Source: SLST01 sp046538735
GTDB taxonomy: Bacteria; Spirochaetota; Spirochaetia; DSM-27196; SLST01
NCBI GenBank assembly: GCA_046538735.1
Contig: JBKHII010000009.1
Span: 8,098-72,097 of the forward strand
Length of the DNA: 64,000 nucleotides
Reading direction: 5' to 3'
Shown: piece after piece, positions 50,251 through 58,788 of the stretch
Position numbering within the stretch: position 1 is the stretch's first letter
Layout of the letters: each line of letters opens with the position of its first letter
Made by a program: the position numbers and the translations under genes
Notes under the pieces: model-generated
The model's database searches: none
Told to the model about the DNA's origin: nothing
What the model saw: the letters and a program-made list of their open reading frames with translations, nothing else

Positions 50251-50757
50251 ATGGAAGGCGTCGTCCTCGTCGTGATGGCTGTCGTCGTAGCTGTCCTGAT
50301 CTACACGCTCGTCCGCCTGGGGCGAAACGACTACAGTTTCCTCGCGAACCGCATGGCAGACAAGACGCGGCACGATCTCGAGGTGCTGAGACCGTGCCCC
50401 TTGTGCGGAACGATGCTGAGACGGGGAGAAACCGTTCACAGCGTCGTATTCTCGGGCGCCGCGCATTCCGAGTCAATCGACCCGGCGAAGGCGGGCGAGT
50501 ACCCCGCCGCTCGCACGGCAACCGGAGGAGGAGGAGGGAACGGACGAGCGCGCGGCAGCGCGACGGACGACTACCTCGCGCACATGTTCGGTTGCCGATA
50601 CTGCTACCCCGCGAATCCGGAACACCCGCGCACCTGCCCGGTGTGCTCGCAGGAGATTCCGGCGGACGGCTACGTCATCGCGCGGATGTTCGAGAAACCG
50701 GGGCGAAAGCACGTACACGTGCTCGGCTGCACCGAGTGCCGTACCCGGCGACGGTAG
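50251..50757 (+). CDS. membrane-anchored protein with cysteine-pair (zinc-ribbon-like) motifs
   Basis: 168 aa. One N-terminal transmembrane helix (VVLVVMAVVVAVLIYTLV) leads a cytoplasmic domain with CPLCG (about residues 49-53), a glycine-rich linker (TGGGGGNGRARG), CRYCYP, CPVCSQEIP and a final GCTECRTRRR. The four CxxC pairs can build two zinc ribbons. I know no named family with this order. It is divergent from rsmI and predicted to be leaderless. Confidence 0.75.
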   Translation: MEGVVLVVMAVVVAVLIYTLVRLGRNDYSFLANRMADKTRHDLEVLRPCPLCGTMLRRGETVHSVVFSGAAHSESIDPAKAGEYPAARTATGGGGGNGRARGSATDDYLAHMFGCRYCYPANPEHPRTCPVCSQEIPADGYVIARMFEKPGRKHVHVLGCTECRTRRR

Positions 50758-50819
50758 ATCGGCTCGGACGGCGTAACAGCACGGGCCGTGTTGGAACATA
50801 CACTCAGTAGGAGGAGCAT

Positions 50820-51716
50820 ATGAAGCAGCTCGCAGCGTTGACGGCGGTCCTGATGATTGCGACAGCCGCGTTTGCCACCGGTCAGCGGGAGAGCGGCGAC
50901 TTCGCCTACGGGGATATCGAGAGTCTTCTCGTGGAGGGCGAGACGTTCAATGTGGAGGTGATCGCCACCTCCGCGGACCGCGTCTCGATGGAGGTGGAGA
51001 ACTATCCGGACGACTGGACCGTGTACCACAGCGCGAGCGGAACGGCGGTGCGGGTCTGGGTCGAACGTGACTTCTCACTCTTCTCCGCGCCCCACAGAGG
51101 TCGATTGGTGTTCCGCGTCCCGGCCTCGACCGAGCTCACGGTGGACAATTCAACCGGCGATGTCGCCGTCACGGGACTCTCGGGAGGCGTGCTGGAGCTC
51201 GAGACCTCAACCGGCTCGATCGCACTGGACGGCCTCTCCGGCGACGTCCGAGCCAACTCGACCACAGGCTCGATCGACATTCGCACGTGTGACGGCACGC
51301 TCCTTGCGGAGTCCACGACGGGCTCGATCCGGGTCGTCGGGTTCACGGGGGAGGTGGACTCGCAATCGACGACCGGCGAGCAGCGGCTGGAGGAGATCGA
51401 CGGTGATATCCGGGCGCGCTCCACGACGGGCACGATTCAACTCCGTGACACCGAAGGTCGCCTCTCGATCGATACCTCCACCGGGGTTCAGCTCGGACGC
51501 GAGGTCACGCTGACGGGCGACAGCTCGTTCAGCGCGTCTACGGGAAGCATCGAGATCGATCTCACGAACGAACTGGATCGGCTCGAGTTCGATCTGACCT
51601 CCACAACGGGTTCGCTGCAGGTGGGGAACGATCGGAGCCAGCGGCGGCTGTTCCTCGGCGGGACCGGCATCACGGTGACGGCGTCCACGAGCACGGGATC
51701 GCAACGATTCTTCTGA
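50820..51716 (+). CDS. DUF4097 beta-repeat surface or periplasmic protein
   Basis: 298 aa, ATG behind AGGAGGAG. A signal peptide (1-18, ending AAFAT) is followed by a short leader and, from about residue 95, by at least eight copies of a 17-20-residue unit centred on S-T-TG-SI (NSTGDV, TSTGSI, STTGSI, STTGTI). This is the layout of the DUF4097 putative-adhesin family, predicted to be a right-handed parallel beta-helix. No catalytic residues. TACACT at 50799-50804 could be the -10. Role at the envelope is inferred only. Confidence 0.85.
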   Translation: MKQLAALTAVLMIATAAFATGQRESGDFAYGDIESLLVEGETFNVEVIATSADRVSMEVENYPDDWTVYHSASGTAVRVWVERDFSLFSAPHRGRLVFRVPASTELTVDNSTGDVAVTGLSGGVLELETSTGSIALDGLSGDVRANSTTGSIDIRTCDGTLLAESTTGSIRVVGFTGEVDSQSTTGEQRLEEIDGDIRARSTTGTIQLRDTEGRLSIDTSTGVQLGREVTLTGDSSFSASTGSIEIDLTNELDRLEFDLTSTTGSLQVGNDRSQRRLFLGGTGITVTASTSTGSQRFF

Positions 51717-51723
51717 GTCGATC

Positions 51724-51752
51724 CTGACTCCGCGCGACCCGGATGCTATACT
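51724..51752 (+). promoter_or_regulatory. promoter of the 279-aa gene
   Basis: CTGACT at 51724-51729, 17-base spacer, TATACT at 51747-51752. The ATG at 51763 follows after ten bases. Confidence 0.6.
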
Positions 51753-51762
51753 CTCGCGAAGA

Positions 51763-52602
51763 ATGGCCGTAGTCCCTATCACCGTGGATCTGAGCAGCTC
51801 GAACCCCGAAACCAACCGATTCGAGCGTCACAGCTACATCAACCTCGTGAACGTGGTTCATGCGGAGCTGCAGCTCATCGAACGCATGATCGAAGCACCC
51901 GGATCGCTCCGGAGCGCGATCCATCTCGCAGAGACGGCGAGTCGCGCGTTCAAGGAGCCGCGAACAGCGCATCGGCACGTCGCCGAGCTCGTCCGATTCG
52001 GCGACCTCGTGGAGGCGGATCTGGCGTCCGTCCTGAACGAAGCCGGCGACGCTGCCACGTCAAGCGACGTGAAGGAGGCGTGCGCGATCCTCGCGGACGC
52101 GCTTCCGGACGCACATCTGCGCGTCCACGAAGTCCTCGCGCGCCATGACGTTCCACGTCCGCGCGTGACGTGGCGGTCTGCGGATCTCGCGCACGAGATC
52201 GATTCGCTCGGAGCGGCGATCACGGTCCTGACGGACAACGACTCGGTCGAGGCTCCCGCCGGCCTGGGGCGCGCGATCCGGTCGATCGCGCGTACCCGGG
52301 AATCGACGACTCGTGTCCAGGAGATCGTGATCCACGAGACGGACGCGCTCGAACTAGCGATTCGCGGGACCACGGCTCCCGGCTACTTCGCCCCGCTCGG
52401 TCGCGGCTTGCGGCCGAGCGAGCTCCGCGAGGTGCTGGAGGAACGTGGAGAACCCCTTCGGGGAACGCTTCTGCTCGCGTACTACACGCTGCCGGACGGG
52501 CGAGCCGAGATCGTGACGGACGATCGGGAGCAGGCGTCGGCATCGCCCTTCACGCTCAATGCCCGACTCTCCCGGACGGTTCCGGTTCCGGAATCCGACT
52601 GA
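51763..52602 (+). CDS. soluble protein of unknown function
   Basis: 279 aa. Helical N-terminal two thirds: HSYINLVNVVHAELQLIERMI, FKEPRTAHRHVAELVRFGDLV and DLAHEIDSLGAAITVLTDND. It continues with IHETDALELAIRG, and the C-terminus is beta-type (LLLAYYTLPDGRAEIVTDD). No signal peptide, membrane segment or known enzyme motif. The scattered histidines (H33, then HRH and HEI) could bind a metal, as in hemerythrin-like bundles, but the spacing does not match a family I know. Its TGA stop lies in the overlap with the next promoter. Confidence 0.65.
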   Translation: MAVVPITVDLSSSNPETNRFERHSYINLVNVVHAELQLIERMIEAPGSLRSAIHLAETASRAFKEPRTAHRHVAELVRFGDLVEADLASVLNEAGDAATSSDVKEACAILADALPDAHLRVHEVLARHDVPRPRVTWRSADLAHEIDSLGAAITVLTDNDSVEAPAGLGRAIRSIARTRESTTRVQEIVIHETDALELAIRGTTAPGYFAPLGRGLRPSELREVLEERGEPLRGTLLLAYYTLPDGRAEIVTDDREQASASPFTLNARLSRTVPVPESD

Positions 52603-52627
52603 CAGATCGGCGTTCAGCCTCTATAAT
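52599..52627 (+). promoter_or_regulatory. promoter of the sugar symporter gene
   Basis: CTGACA at 52599-52604, 17-base spacer, consensus TATAAT at 52622-52627. The -35 overlaps the stop codon of the preceding gene. CCGGAGGA precedes the ATG at 52648. Confidence 0.75.
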
Positions 52628-52647
52628 CCGGGGAACCGGAGGAACTG

Positions 52648-54045
52648 ATGCAAACAGCTCATGCGGCTCAGCTCGCGGATCGCCCGGATCGCTTGCCCCT
52701 CGGGACCAAGCTCGGATTCGGCGTTGGCGACCTTGGGGGAAACCTCTTCTTCACGGTGATGGGCTTCTACCTCATCAACTACCTCACCGACTCGTTCGGA
52801 CTCGCCGCGGCCGCGGCAGGTACGGCGGTCGCGATCGGAAAGGTGTGGGACGCGGTCACCGATCCGGCTGTGGGGTACCTCTCGGACCGAACGCGCACTC
52901 GCTGGGGTCGCCGGAGGCCGTACATGGCGGTGGGCGCGGTCTTCCTCTTTCTCTTCATGATCGCGATGTTCGCCGACCCCGGAATCGCGTCGAACCGGGG
53001 GAGGTTCGCCTATGCGCTCGTTGTCTACTGTCTCCTCAACACGGCGTACACCCTCGTGAACATCCCGTACGGATCGCTGACTCCCGAGCTCACGAGCGAT
53101 TTTGACGAGCGAACCACGCTCAACGGATTCAGGATGTCGTTCGCGGTTGTGGGTACGCTGATCGGCGCGGGAACGATGCTGCCGCTCGTGGACCTCCTCG
53201 GAGGAGGATCCACGGCGTGGACGATCACCGGCGGCCTGATGGGGGCAATCATGGCGGCCGCAACGACGGTCACGGTGATCACGGTGAAGGAACAGCTTGG
53301 AGCGCCGCTTCGAGAGGATGACAACATTCTGAGATCGTACTTCGAGGTGCTGCGCCAGAAGTCGTTCCTCACGGTGTTGATTCCGTACGCATTGCACATG
53401 ACCGGAATCGCGGTGATCCAGGCGAGCCTCATCTACTACTTCCGGTACATCTACGAAGCGGAGGAGCTCTTCGTCCTCGCGCTCCTCTGCCTGCTCGTGG
53501 CCTGCCTGCTCTTCATTCCGATCTGGGTCAGGATCTCGCGGTCCGTCGGCAAGAGGCGCGCCTACAACGTGGGCATGGCGATCTTCGCGGTGGCGGTGCT
53601 CGCGTTCTTCGTCTTCGGCGCGACGCTTCCGGTGTGGTTCGCGTTCCTGATCTTCACGTTCGCAGGCGTGGGGTACTCCACGAACTACGTGATGCCGTGG
53701 TCGCTCGTCCCGGACGCAGTCGAATACGACTTCGCGGAGAACGGACGACGACGCGAAGGCATCTTCTACGGTATGTGGACCTTCATGAGCAAGCTCGGAC
53801 AGGCGTTCGGGCTTGGTTTGACCGGATGGATACTCGCCCTGTTCGGCTACATCGAACCGGGCCTCGTTGGGATCGACCCGGTCCAGCCGCAGTCTGCGAT
53901 CCTGGGAATCCGGATCCTGACCGGGCCGATCCCCGCGTTCTTCTTCATCGCGGGGATCATCGTCCTCAGCTTCTATCCGATCACACGCGAGGTGTACGAC
54001 CAGATCATGCGAAAGGTCGCCGAGCGGGAGGCACAGGACGAGTAG
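52648..54045 (+). CDS. GPH-family sugar:cation symporter
   Basis: 465 aa, twelve predicted membrane helices. MelB-like member of the major facilitator superfamily that imports a glycoside with Na+ or H+. Family marks are KLGFGVGDLGGNLFF at the N-terminus, KVWDAVTDPAVGYLSDRTRTRWGRRRPY (cation site and loop 2-3), NIPYGSLTPELT, and PDAVEYDFAENGRRREGIFYGMW in the second half. The substrate cannot be read from sequence, and no glycosidase is adjacent. It has one of the strongest promoters in the window. Confidence 0.93.
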   Translation: MQTAHAAQLADRPDRLPLGTKLGFGVGDLGGNLFFTVMGFYLINYLTDSFGLAAAAAGTAVAIGKVWDAVTDPAVGYLSDRTRTRWGRRRPYMAVGAVFLFLFMIAMFADPGIASNRGRFAYALVVYCLLNTAYTLVNIPYGSLTPELTSDFDERTTLNGFRMSFAVVGTLIGAGTMLPLVDLLGGGSTAWTITGGLMGAIMAAATTVTVITVKEQLGAPLREDDNILRSYFEVLRQKSFLTVLIPYALHMTGIAVIQASLIYYFRYIYEAEELFVLALLCLLVACLLFIPIWVRISRSVGKRRAYNVGMAIFAVAVLAFFVFGATLPVWFAFLIFTFAGVGYSTNYVMPWSLVPDAVEYDFAENGRRREGIFYGMWTFMSKLGQAFGLGLTGWILALFGYIEPGLVGIDPVQPQSAILGIRILTGPIPAFFFIAGIIVLSFYPITREVYDQIMRKVAEREAQDE

Positions 54046-54117
54046 CGCGCGACGGTGCGAAGCGCTCGCTCTTGCCGCAATCCGGATGCGGTGATAGCCT
54101 CCGGGGAGGGGCGCGAA

Positions 54118-54465
54118 ATGAGCGACGACACGATCTTCGACAAGATCCTTCGCAAGGAAATCCCATCGGAAGCGGTGTACGAGGACGAGATCGTCTACGC
54201 CTTTCGCGACATCGACCCGCAGGCACCCGTTCACGTTCTCGTCGTCCCCAGGAAGAAGATGGAGAGCTTCGCAGATCTCGCCGACGCTGATCCGGGCGAC
54301 GTCGCTGCGTTCATGCAGGGCGTCGCGAAAGTGGCTCGGGAGCTGGGTCTGGAGAAGAACGGCTACCGGATCGTGATCAACACGGGACCGGACGCGCAGC
54401 AATCGGTTCAGTACATCCACGCTCATATCATTGGCGGGCGGAAGTTGAGCTGGCCGCCCGGTTGA
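54118..54465 (+). CDS. HIT-family nucleotide hydrolase (HINT-like)
   Basis: 115 aa from the ATG at 54118, behind GGGGAGGGG. It binds and hydrolyses nucleoside phosphoramidates or adenylates, in the cytosol. It starts with DDTIFDKILRKEIPSEAVYED and has FRDIDPQAPVHVLVVPRKK. The HIT motif reads QYIHAHIIGG: the first histidine of HxHxHxx is Tyr, while the central catalytic histidine is kept. A five-bp CCCGG/CCGGG stem loop follows the last codons. Located just upstream of aspS. Confidence 0.92.
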   Translation: MSDDTIFDKILRKEIPSEAVYEDEIVYAFRDIDPQAPVHVLVVPRKKMESFADLADADPGDVAAFMQGVAKVARELGLEKNGYRIVINTGPDAQQSVQYIHAHIIGGRKLSWPPG

Positions 54466-54514
54466 TCGGCCGGGATTTCTCGCGAATCCGAACAACGAAC
54501 GAAAGACAGGAACC

Positions 54515-56308
54515 ATGGAACAACACAAACGAACGGTGACCTGCGGCGAGCTACGCGCGGCAGACGCAGGCAGGCAGGTAGTCCTCAACGGCTGGGTCCA
54601 TCGCAACCGTGACCACGGCGGCGTCCACTTCATCAACCTCCGTGACCGGTACGGCATCACGCAGGTCGTCATCGACGAGGGTGCTCCCGACGAGCTGAAA
54701 CAGACGGCGGCCGGTCTGAAGTTCGAGTACGTGGTCGCGATCGAAGGCACGGTACGAGCGCGGCCGACCGAGATGGTGAATCCGAATATGCCCACCGGCG
54801 AGATAGAGGTCGTAGCCGGCGCGGTGCACGTACTCACGCGATCGGAGACTCCGCCGTTCATGGTGGACGAGCGATCGGACGCCCGCGAAGAGCTTCGCCT
54901 GACCTACCGCTACGTGGATCTGCGCTCGTTCAACATGCAGCGCAATATCAAGCTCCGCCACGATGTGACGTTTCGCGTACGCGAGTTCCTCCACGGAAAA
55001 GGCTTTTACGAGATCGAGACGCCCACAATGATCCGGTCCACTCCGGAGGGCGCACGCGACTTCCTCGTACCGAGCCGCGTGCACCGCGGGAGCTTCTACG
55101 CACTGCCACAGTCGCCGCAGCTCTACAAGCAGTTGCTCATGGTCGGCGGATTCGATCGCTACTTCCAGATCGCTCATTGTTTCCGCGACGAGGACGCGCG
55201 CGGCGATCGGCAGCCTGAGCACACTCAGATCGACGTGGAAATGAGCTTCGTGAGCAAGGACGACGTGTTTGCGCTCGTGGAAGGCATGCTCGCGCACGTC
55301 TTCCGCAACACGATCGGGCGGGAGCTCGCCGTGCCCTTCGCTCGTCTTCCGTACGACGAGGCGATGAACCGCTTCGGGTCGGACAAGCCCGACCTCAGAT
55401 TCGGACTGGAGCTGCAGGACTTCGCACCGCTCGCGAGCACGTCCGACTTCAAGGTCTTCCGGAGCGTGGTCGAGTCGGGCGGCAGCGTGAAGGCGCTCGT
55501 GGTGCCTGGAGCCGCCGAATACAGCAGGAAACAGATCGACGACCTGGAGGACGTCGCGAGAACGTACGGTGCCAAAGGGCTCGCCTGGATGAAGGTGACG
55601 CCGGACGGCCTGGACGGCGGCATCTCCAAGTTCTTCGCTTCGAAGGCGCAGGAGGTCCGAACCGCCGTGGGCGCGACCGAAGGCGACCTGCTGCTCTTCG
55701 TCGCGGACCGGTGGAAGACCGCGTGCACGGCGCTCGGCGCGGTGCGACTCCGGGTCGGGCGCGACCTGGAGCTCTTCGATCCGAGTGAGTTCAGCTTCGT
55801 GTGGATCGTCGATTTTCCCCTCTTCGAATGGGACGACGAGCACGAGAAGTGGGAAGCGTCGCACCACATGTTCACGATGCCGCAGGAGCGCTTCCTGACG
55901 ACGATGGAGGACGACCCCGGCGCGGTGAAGGGCGACCTCTACGACCTCGTGTGTAACGGGGTGGAGCTTGCGTCCGGGTCGATCAGAATCCACGATCCGG
56001 CGATTCAGCGACGAATCTTCAACATCGTCGGGTTTCCGGCGGACGAAGCCGAGAAACGGTTCGGATTCCTGCTCAACGCGTTCAAGTACGGCGCTCCGCC
56101 TCACGGCGGCATCGCGCCGGGCCTCGATCGCCTCGTGATGCTGATGGCGGGCGAGACGACGATTCGTGAAGTCATCGCGTTCCCGAAGAACACGGTCGGC
56201 GTCTGTCCCATGGACGACTCACCCTCGCCGGTGGACGCGGATCAGCTGGAAGAGCTGGGCATCCGCGTCGTGGAACCGCCGGAGAAAGAGGGAGCCGGCG
56301 ACGAATGA
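54515..56308 (+). CDS. aspS: aspartyl-tRNA synthetase
   Basis: 597 aa, the bacterial-type length. It charges tRNA-Asp. N-terminal OB-fold (VLNGWVHRNRDHGGVHFINLRDRYGITQVV), then class II motif 2 FRDEDARGDRQPEHTQIDVEMSF. The bacterial GAD insertion follows (about residues 300-410), and motif 3 is GIAPGLDRLVMLM. The segment ETPTMIRSTPEGARDF is conserved. The start follows CAGGAACC. The next gene begins inside its stop codon (ATGA), so they are coupled. Confidence 0.97.
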   Translation: MEQHKRTVTCGELRAADAGRQVVLNGWVHRNRDHGGVHFINLRDRYGITQVVIDEGAPDELKQTAAGLKFEYVVAIEGTVRARPTEMVNPNMPTGEIEVVAGAVHVLTRSETPPFMVDERSDAREELRLTYRYVDLRSFNMQRNIKLRHDVTFRVREFLHGKGFYEIETPTMIRSTPEGARDFLVPSRVHRGSFYALPQSPQLYKQLLMVGGFDRYFQIAHCFRDEDARGDRQPEHTQIDVEMSFVSKDDVFALVEGMLAHVFRNTIGRELAVPFARLPYDEAMNRFGSDKPDLRFGLELQDFAPLASTSDFKVFRSVVESGGSVKALVVPGAAEYSRKQIDDLEDVARTYGAKGLAWMKVTPDGLDGGISKFFASKAQEVRTAVGATEGDLLLFVADRWKTACTALGAVRLRVGRDLELFDPSEFSFVWIVDFPLFEWDDEHEKWEASHHMFTMPQERFLTTMEDDPGAVKGDLYDLVCNGVELASGSIRIHDPAIQRRIFNIVGFPADEAEKRFGFLLNAFKYGAPPHGGIAPGLDRLVMLMAGETTIREVIAFPKNTVGVCPMDDSPSPVDADQLEELGIRVVEPPEKEGAGDE

Positions 56309-57255
56309 GCTGCGTGGTGAGGCGGATCGCAGCACAGGGGGGACGGAGGATCGAGCCGGTTCCGTACGATGCGACGAGCCTCAGCGACGCGGCGCGGTAC
56401 GAACGTCCCGGCGGAGTATACGCTGCGTTCGGCACCTGGCACGACAGGGCGGTGATCAGGCTATCCGACCATTTCGACCGGTTCGAAGACTCGGCGCGCC
56501 GGCTCGGGTTCGAGATCGGGCTGGATCGTGCGCTCGTCCGTGCCGAGCTCTGCGAGATGCTCGAGTCGTCGGGCATGGAGGGCGCGCGTATCCGCCTGTC
56601 GGCGCACCCGGAGGACTTCGGTCCGTCGGTCGATCGCCGCGCGACGATGCGGCAAGGTGAAGGCGCCCGCACGCTGATCGCGGCAATCGAGCCGTACGCG
56701 GGACCGCCGCGCTCGCAACGGGAACGCGGAGTGACGTGCGCGACGGCGCCGCACGCCGCGCGCGACAACCCGCGGGCGAAGCAGACGAGCTGGCTCGCCG
56801 AACGGGCTCGTCTCGCGGGAGCCGGAGGAACCGGGGACGGCGAACCGACTACCGAGGAACCGTACGAGTGGATTCTCCTCAGCGAGTCGGGGCTCATGCT
56901 GGAGGGATCGCGCACCAACTTCTACGCGATCACAGACGCCGGACAGGCCGGCGCCTCGAATCCGGGGGCAGGGGTTGAGCTGCGGACCGCCGGCGACGGG
57001 ATACTCCACGGCATCTCTCGCTCGATCGTCCTCGATGTCGCGGAGGACGTCGTTCCCCTGCGGCTCGAGGCGCCACGGATACGAGACCTTCGCACGTTCC
57101 GTGAGGCGTTTATCACGTCGGCGAGCCGCGGGATCGTGCCGGTCGTACGGATAGACGAGGTCGTGATCGGCGACGGCGCGCCCGGAGTCACCACGCGCGA
57201 GCTGATACGGCGATACGATCGGCGCGCGACGGAGCTCGAAGAACCGCTGTGCTGA
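56305..57255 (+). CDS. class IV PLP-dependent aminotransferase
   Basis: 316 aa, overlapping the aspS stop by four bases. Fold type IV enzymes include branched-chain aminotransferase, D-amino-acid aminotransferase and aminodeoxychorismate lyase. The PLP lysine is in NPRAKQTSW; LEGSRTNFYAI and a phosphate-binding region DGILHGISRSIVLDV are present. An alanine/glycine-rich insert (AGAGGTGDGEP) precedes the YEWILL strand. The substrate is not decidable: the sequence is divergent and the N-terminal substrate-side loops are unusual. Co-transcription with aspS is suggestive but not informative. Confidence 0.85.
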   Translation: MSCVVRRIAAQGGRRIEPVPYDATSLSDAARYERPGGVYAAFGTWHDRAVIRLSDHFDRFEDSARRLGFEIGLDRALVRAELCEMLESSGMEGARIRLSAHPEDFGPSVDRRATMRQGEGARTLIAAIEPYAGPPRSQRERGVTCATAPHAARDNPRAKQTSWLAERARLAGAGGTGDGEPTTEEPYEWILLSESGLMLEGSRTNFYAITDAGQAGASNPGAGVELRTAGDGILHGISRSIVLDVAEDVVPLRLEAPRIRDLRTFREAFITSASRGIVPVVRIDEVVIGDGAPGVTTRELIRRYDRRATELEEPLC

Positions 57256-57272
57256 AGCGGGAACGCTCTAGC

Positions 57273-57302
57273 ATGGCACGACTGCGAGTTTCGGAATACA
57301 CT
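57273..57302 (+). promoter_or_regulatory. candidate promoter of the diguanylate cyclase gene
   Basis: ATGGCA at 57273-57278, 18-base spacer, TACACT at 57297-57302. An in-frame TTG lies seven bases further on and the ATG at 57328. Confidence 0.4.
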
Positions 57303-57327
57303 GTTCGCATTGGCTGCAGACGCTCGA

Positions 57328-58776
57328 ATGGACAGGATCAACGACCCCGACGGCAGACGCCACCGAGCGAAGATTGAGAAGTTGATCTCCACTCCGGAGA
57401 TACGACACACGCTCAGCGAGCTCGGGATCTTCGTGCGCAATCTTCGGAGCGGAACGGGGTTCGCCAACTACGTGTGGTACTCCCTGGGCTACTCGGACGA
57501 TGAGATGAGCGAGGATTCGTGGCGCGAGAAGCTGCACCCGGACGATCGCGAGCGATCGATGCGCCAATACGACGAGCTCCTCGCCGGGAAACGGGCGATC
57601 TATCGGGAAACGTACCGGATCCGAGACGTTCACGGTGAATGGCACTGGATCATGAACTCCGGTCGCGTCGTCACGTGGGACGACCGCGGGCGGCCGGAGC
57701 TCTTCATTGGAGCCGACGTGGATATCACCGAGCGCCGGCAGGCGGAAGCGGAGCTCGAGCGGGCGAAGACCGAAGCGGAGGAACAGGCCCAGCAGGCGGA
57801 GACGCTCCGGACGGCCGGCGCGATCGTCGCGAGCACGCTCGAAGTGGAACAGACGGTCCGGCTGGTCCTGGATCAGGCGCTCAACGTCGTGCCGTACGAT
57901 ACCGCGATGGTCGCGCTCCTCCGCACGGACGCGCTCGAAGTCATCGGCGGGAACGGGTGGGAGGAGATCGCTTCCATACGTGGTCTTCGCGTCCCCTATC
58001 CTGGCGAGAACCCTCACACGAAGGCGATCCGGAGCGGTGCGGCGATGGTCATAGACGACATGGTCGCCGAGTTTCCGCAGTTTGCCAACATCTCCGGGAG
58101 CGCGATCCGTTCGTGGCTCGGCGTCCCGCTCATCGTGCACGGCGAGGTCATCGGCCTGATGGCACTCGACAGCGCGAGCCCCCATTTCTTCACGCCCAAG
58201 CACGTGAAGCTCGCATCCGCTCTCGGCGACCACGTGGCGGTCGCGCTGCAGAACGCGCGTCTCTACGAACAGACCCGAGAGCTCGCAATGACCGACAGCC
58301 TGACCGGAATCGCGACCAGGAGAAGCTTCTTCGTACAGGCGGAGCAGACTCACGAGCTCGCAAAACGGAACGAACGTCCGATCAGCATCATCATGGCCGA
58401 TCTCGACCTCTTCAAGGAGATCAACGACGAGTACGGACACGGCACGGGAGACGAAGCGATTCGACTCGCCGCCGGCGCCGCGCGCGAGGTCCTGCGCCGC
58501 AGCGACATCATCGGCCGATACGGCGGGGAGGAGTTCTCCGTTGTCCTGCCGGATACCGAACAGGAACAGGCCCAGACGATCGCCGAGCGATTGCGCACGC
58601 GCGTTGCGGAGATCGTGGTCCCGGGGACGTCGCGCACGCTCTCTATCAGCGTAGGGGTGGCGACCGAGTATCCGGGCCCCAACGACACATTGGACGGAGT
58701 CCTGGACAAGGCGGACCGCGCGCTCTACGTCGCCAAGCGCCGCGGGAGAAACCGCGTCGAGATCTACGACCAGTGA
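57328..58776 (+). CDS. PAS-GAF-GGDEF diguanylate cyclase
   Basis: 482 aa from the ATG at 57328; a leaderless TTG at 57310 in the same frame is possible. A PAS domain is at about 30-140 (LGYSDDEMSEDSWREKLHPDDRE, FIGADVDITERRQ), a coiled linker follows, and a GAF domain spans about 165-320 (VPYDTAMVALLRT, VPLIVHGEVIGLMALDS). The GGDEF domain comes last with DSLTGIATRR, MADLDLFKEINDEYGHGTGD and an active-site RYGGEEF. No RxxD inhibitory site five residues upstream of GGEEF is visible. It should make c-di-GMP in the cytosol, opposing the HD-GYP protein at 6065-7600. Confidence 0.93.
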   Translation: MDRINDPDGRRHRAKIEKLISTPEIRHTLSELGIFVRNLRSGTGFANYVWYSLGYSDDEMSEDSWREKLHPDDRERSMRQYDELLAGKRAIYRETYRIRDVHGEWHWIMNSGRVVTWDDRGRPELFIGADVDITERRQAEAELERAKTEAEEQAQQAETLRTAGAIVASTLEVEQTVRLVLDQALNVVPYDTAMVALLRTDALEVIGGNGWEEIASIRGLRVPYPGENPHTKAIRSGAAMVIDDMVAEFPQFANISGSAIRSWLGVPLIVHGEVIGLMALDSASPHFFTPKHVKLASALGDHVAVALQNARLYEQTRELAMTDSLTGIATRRSFFVQAEQTHELAKRNERPISIIMADLDLFKEINDEYGHGTGDEAIRLAAGAAREVLRRSDIIGRYGGEEFSVVLPDTEQEQAQTIAERLRTRVAEIVVPGTSRTLSISVGVATEYPGPNDTLDGVLDKADRALYVAKRRGRNRVEIYDQ

Positions 58777-58788
58777 GGAGGGCCCACG

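Noticed and set aside
51130..51716. Repeats in the DUF4097 gene as a DNA repeat or CRISPR array
   Set aside because: The periodicity is at the protein level (about 17-20 residues, STTGSI). The DNA units differ from each other and there are no spacers.
52621..54861. A 746-codon minus-strand open frame
   Set aside because: Antisense to the sugar symporter, HIT gene and the start of aspS; no protein-like pattern.
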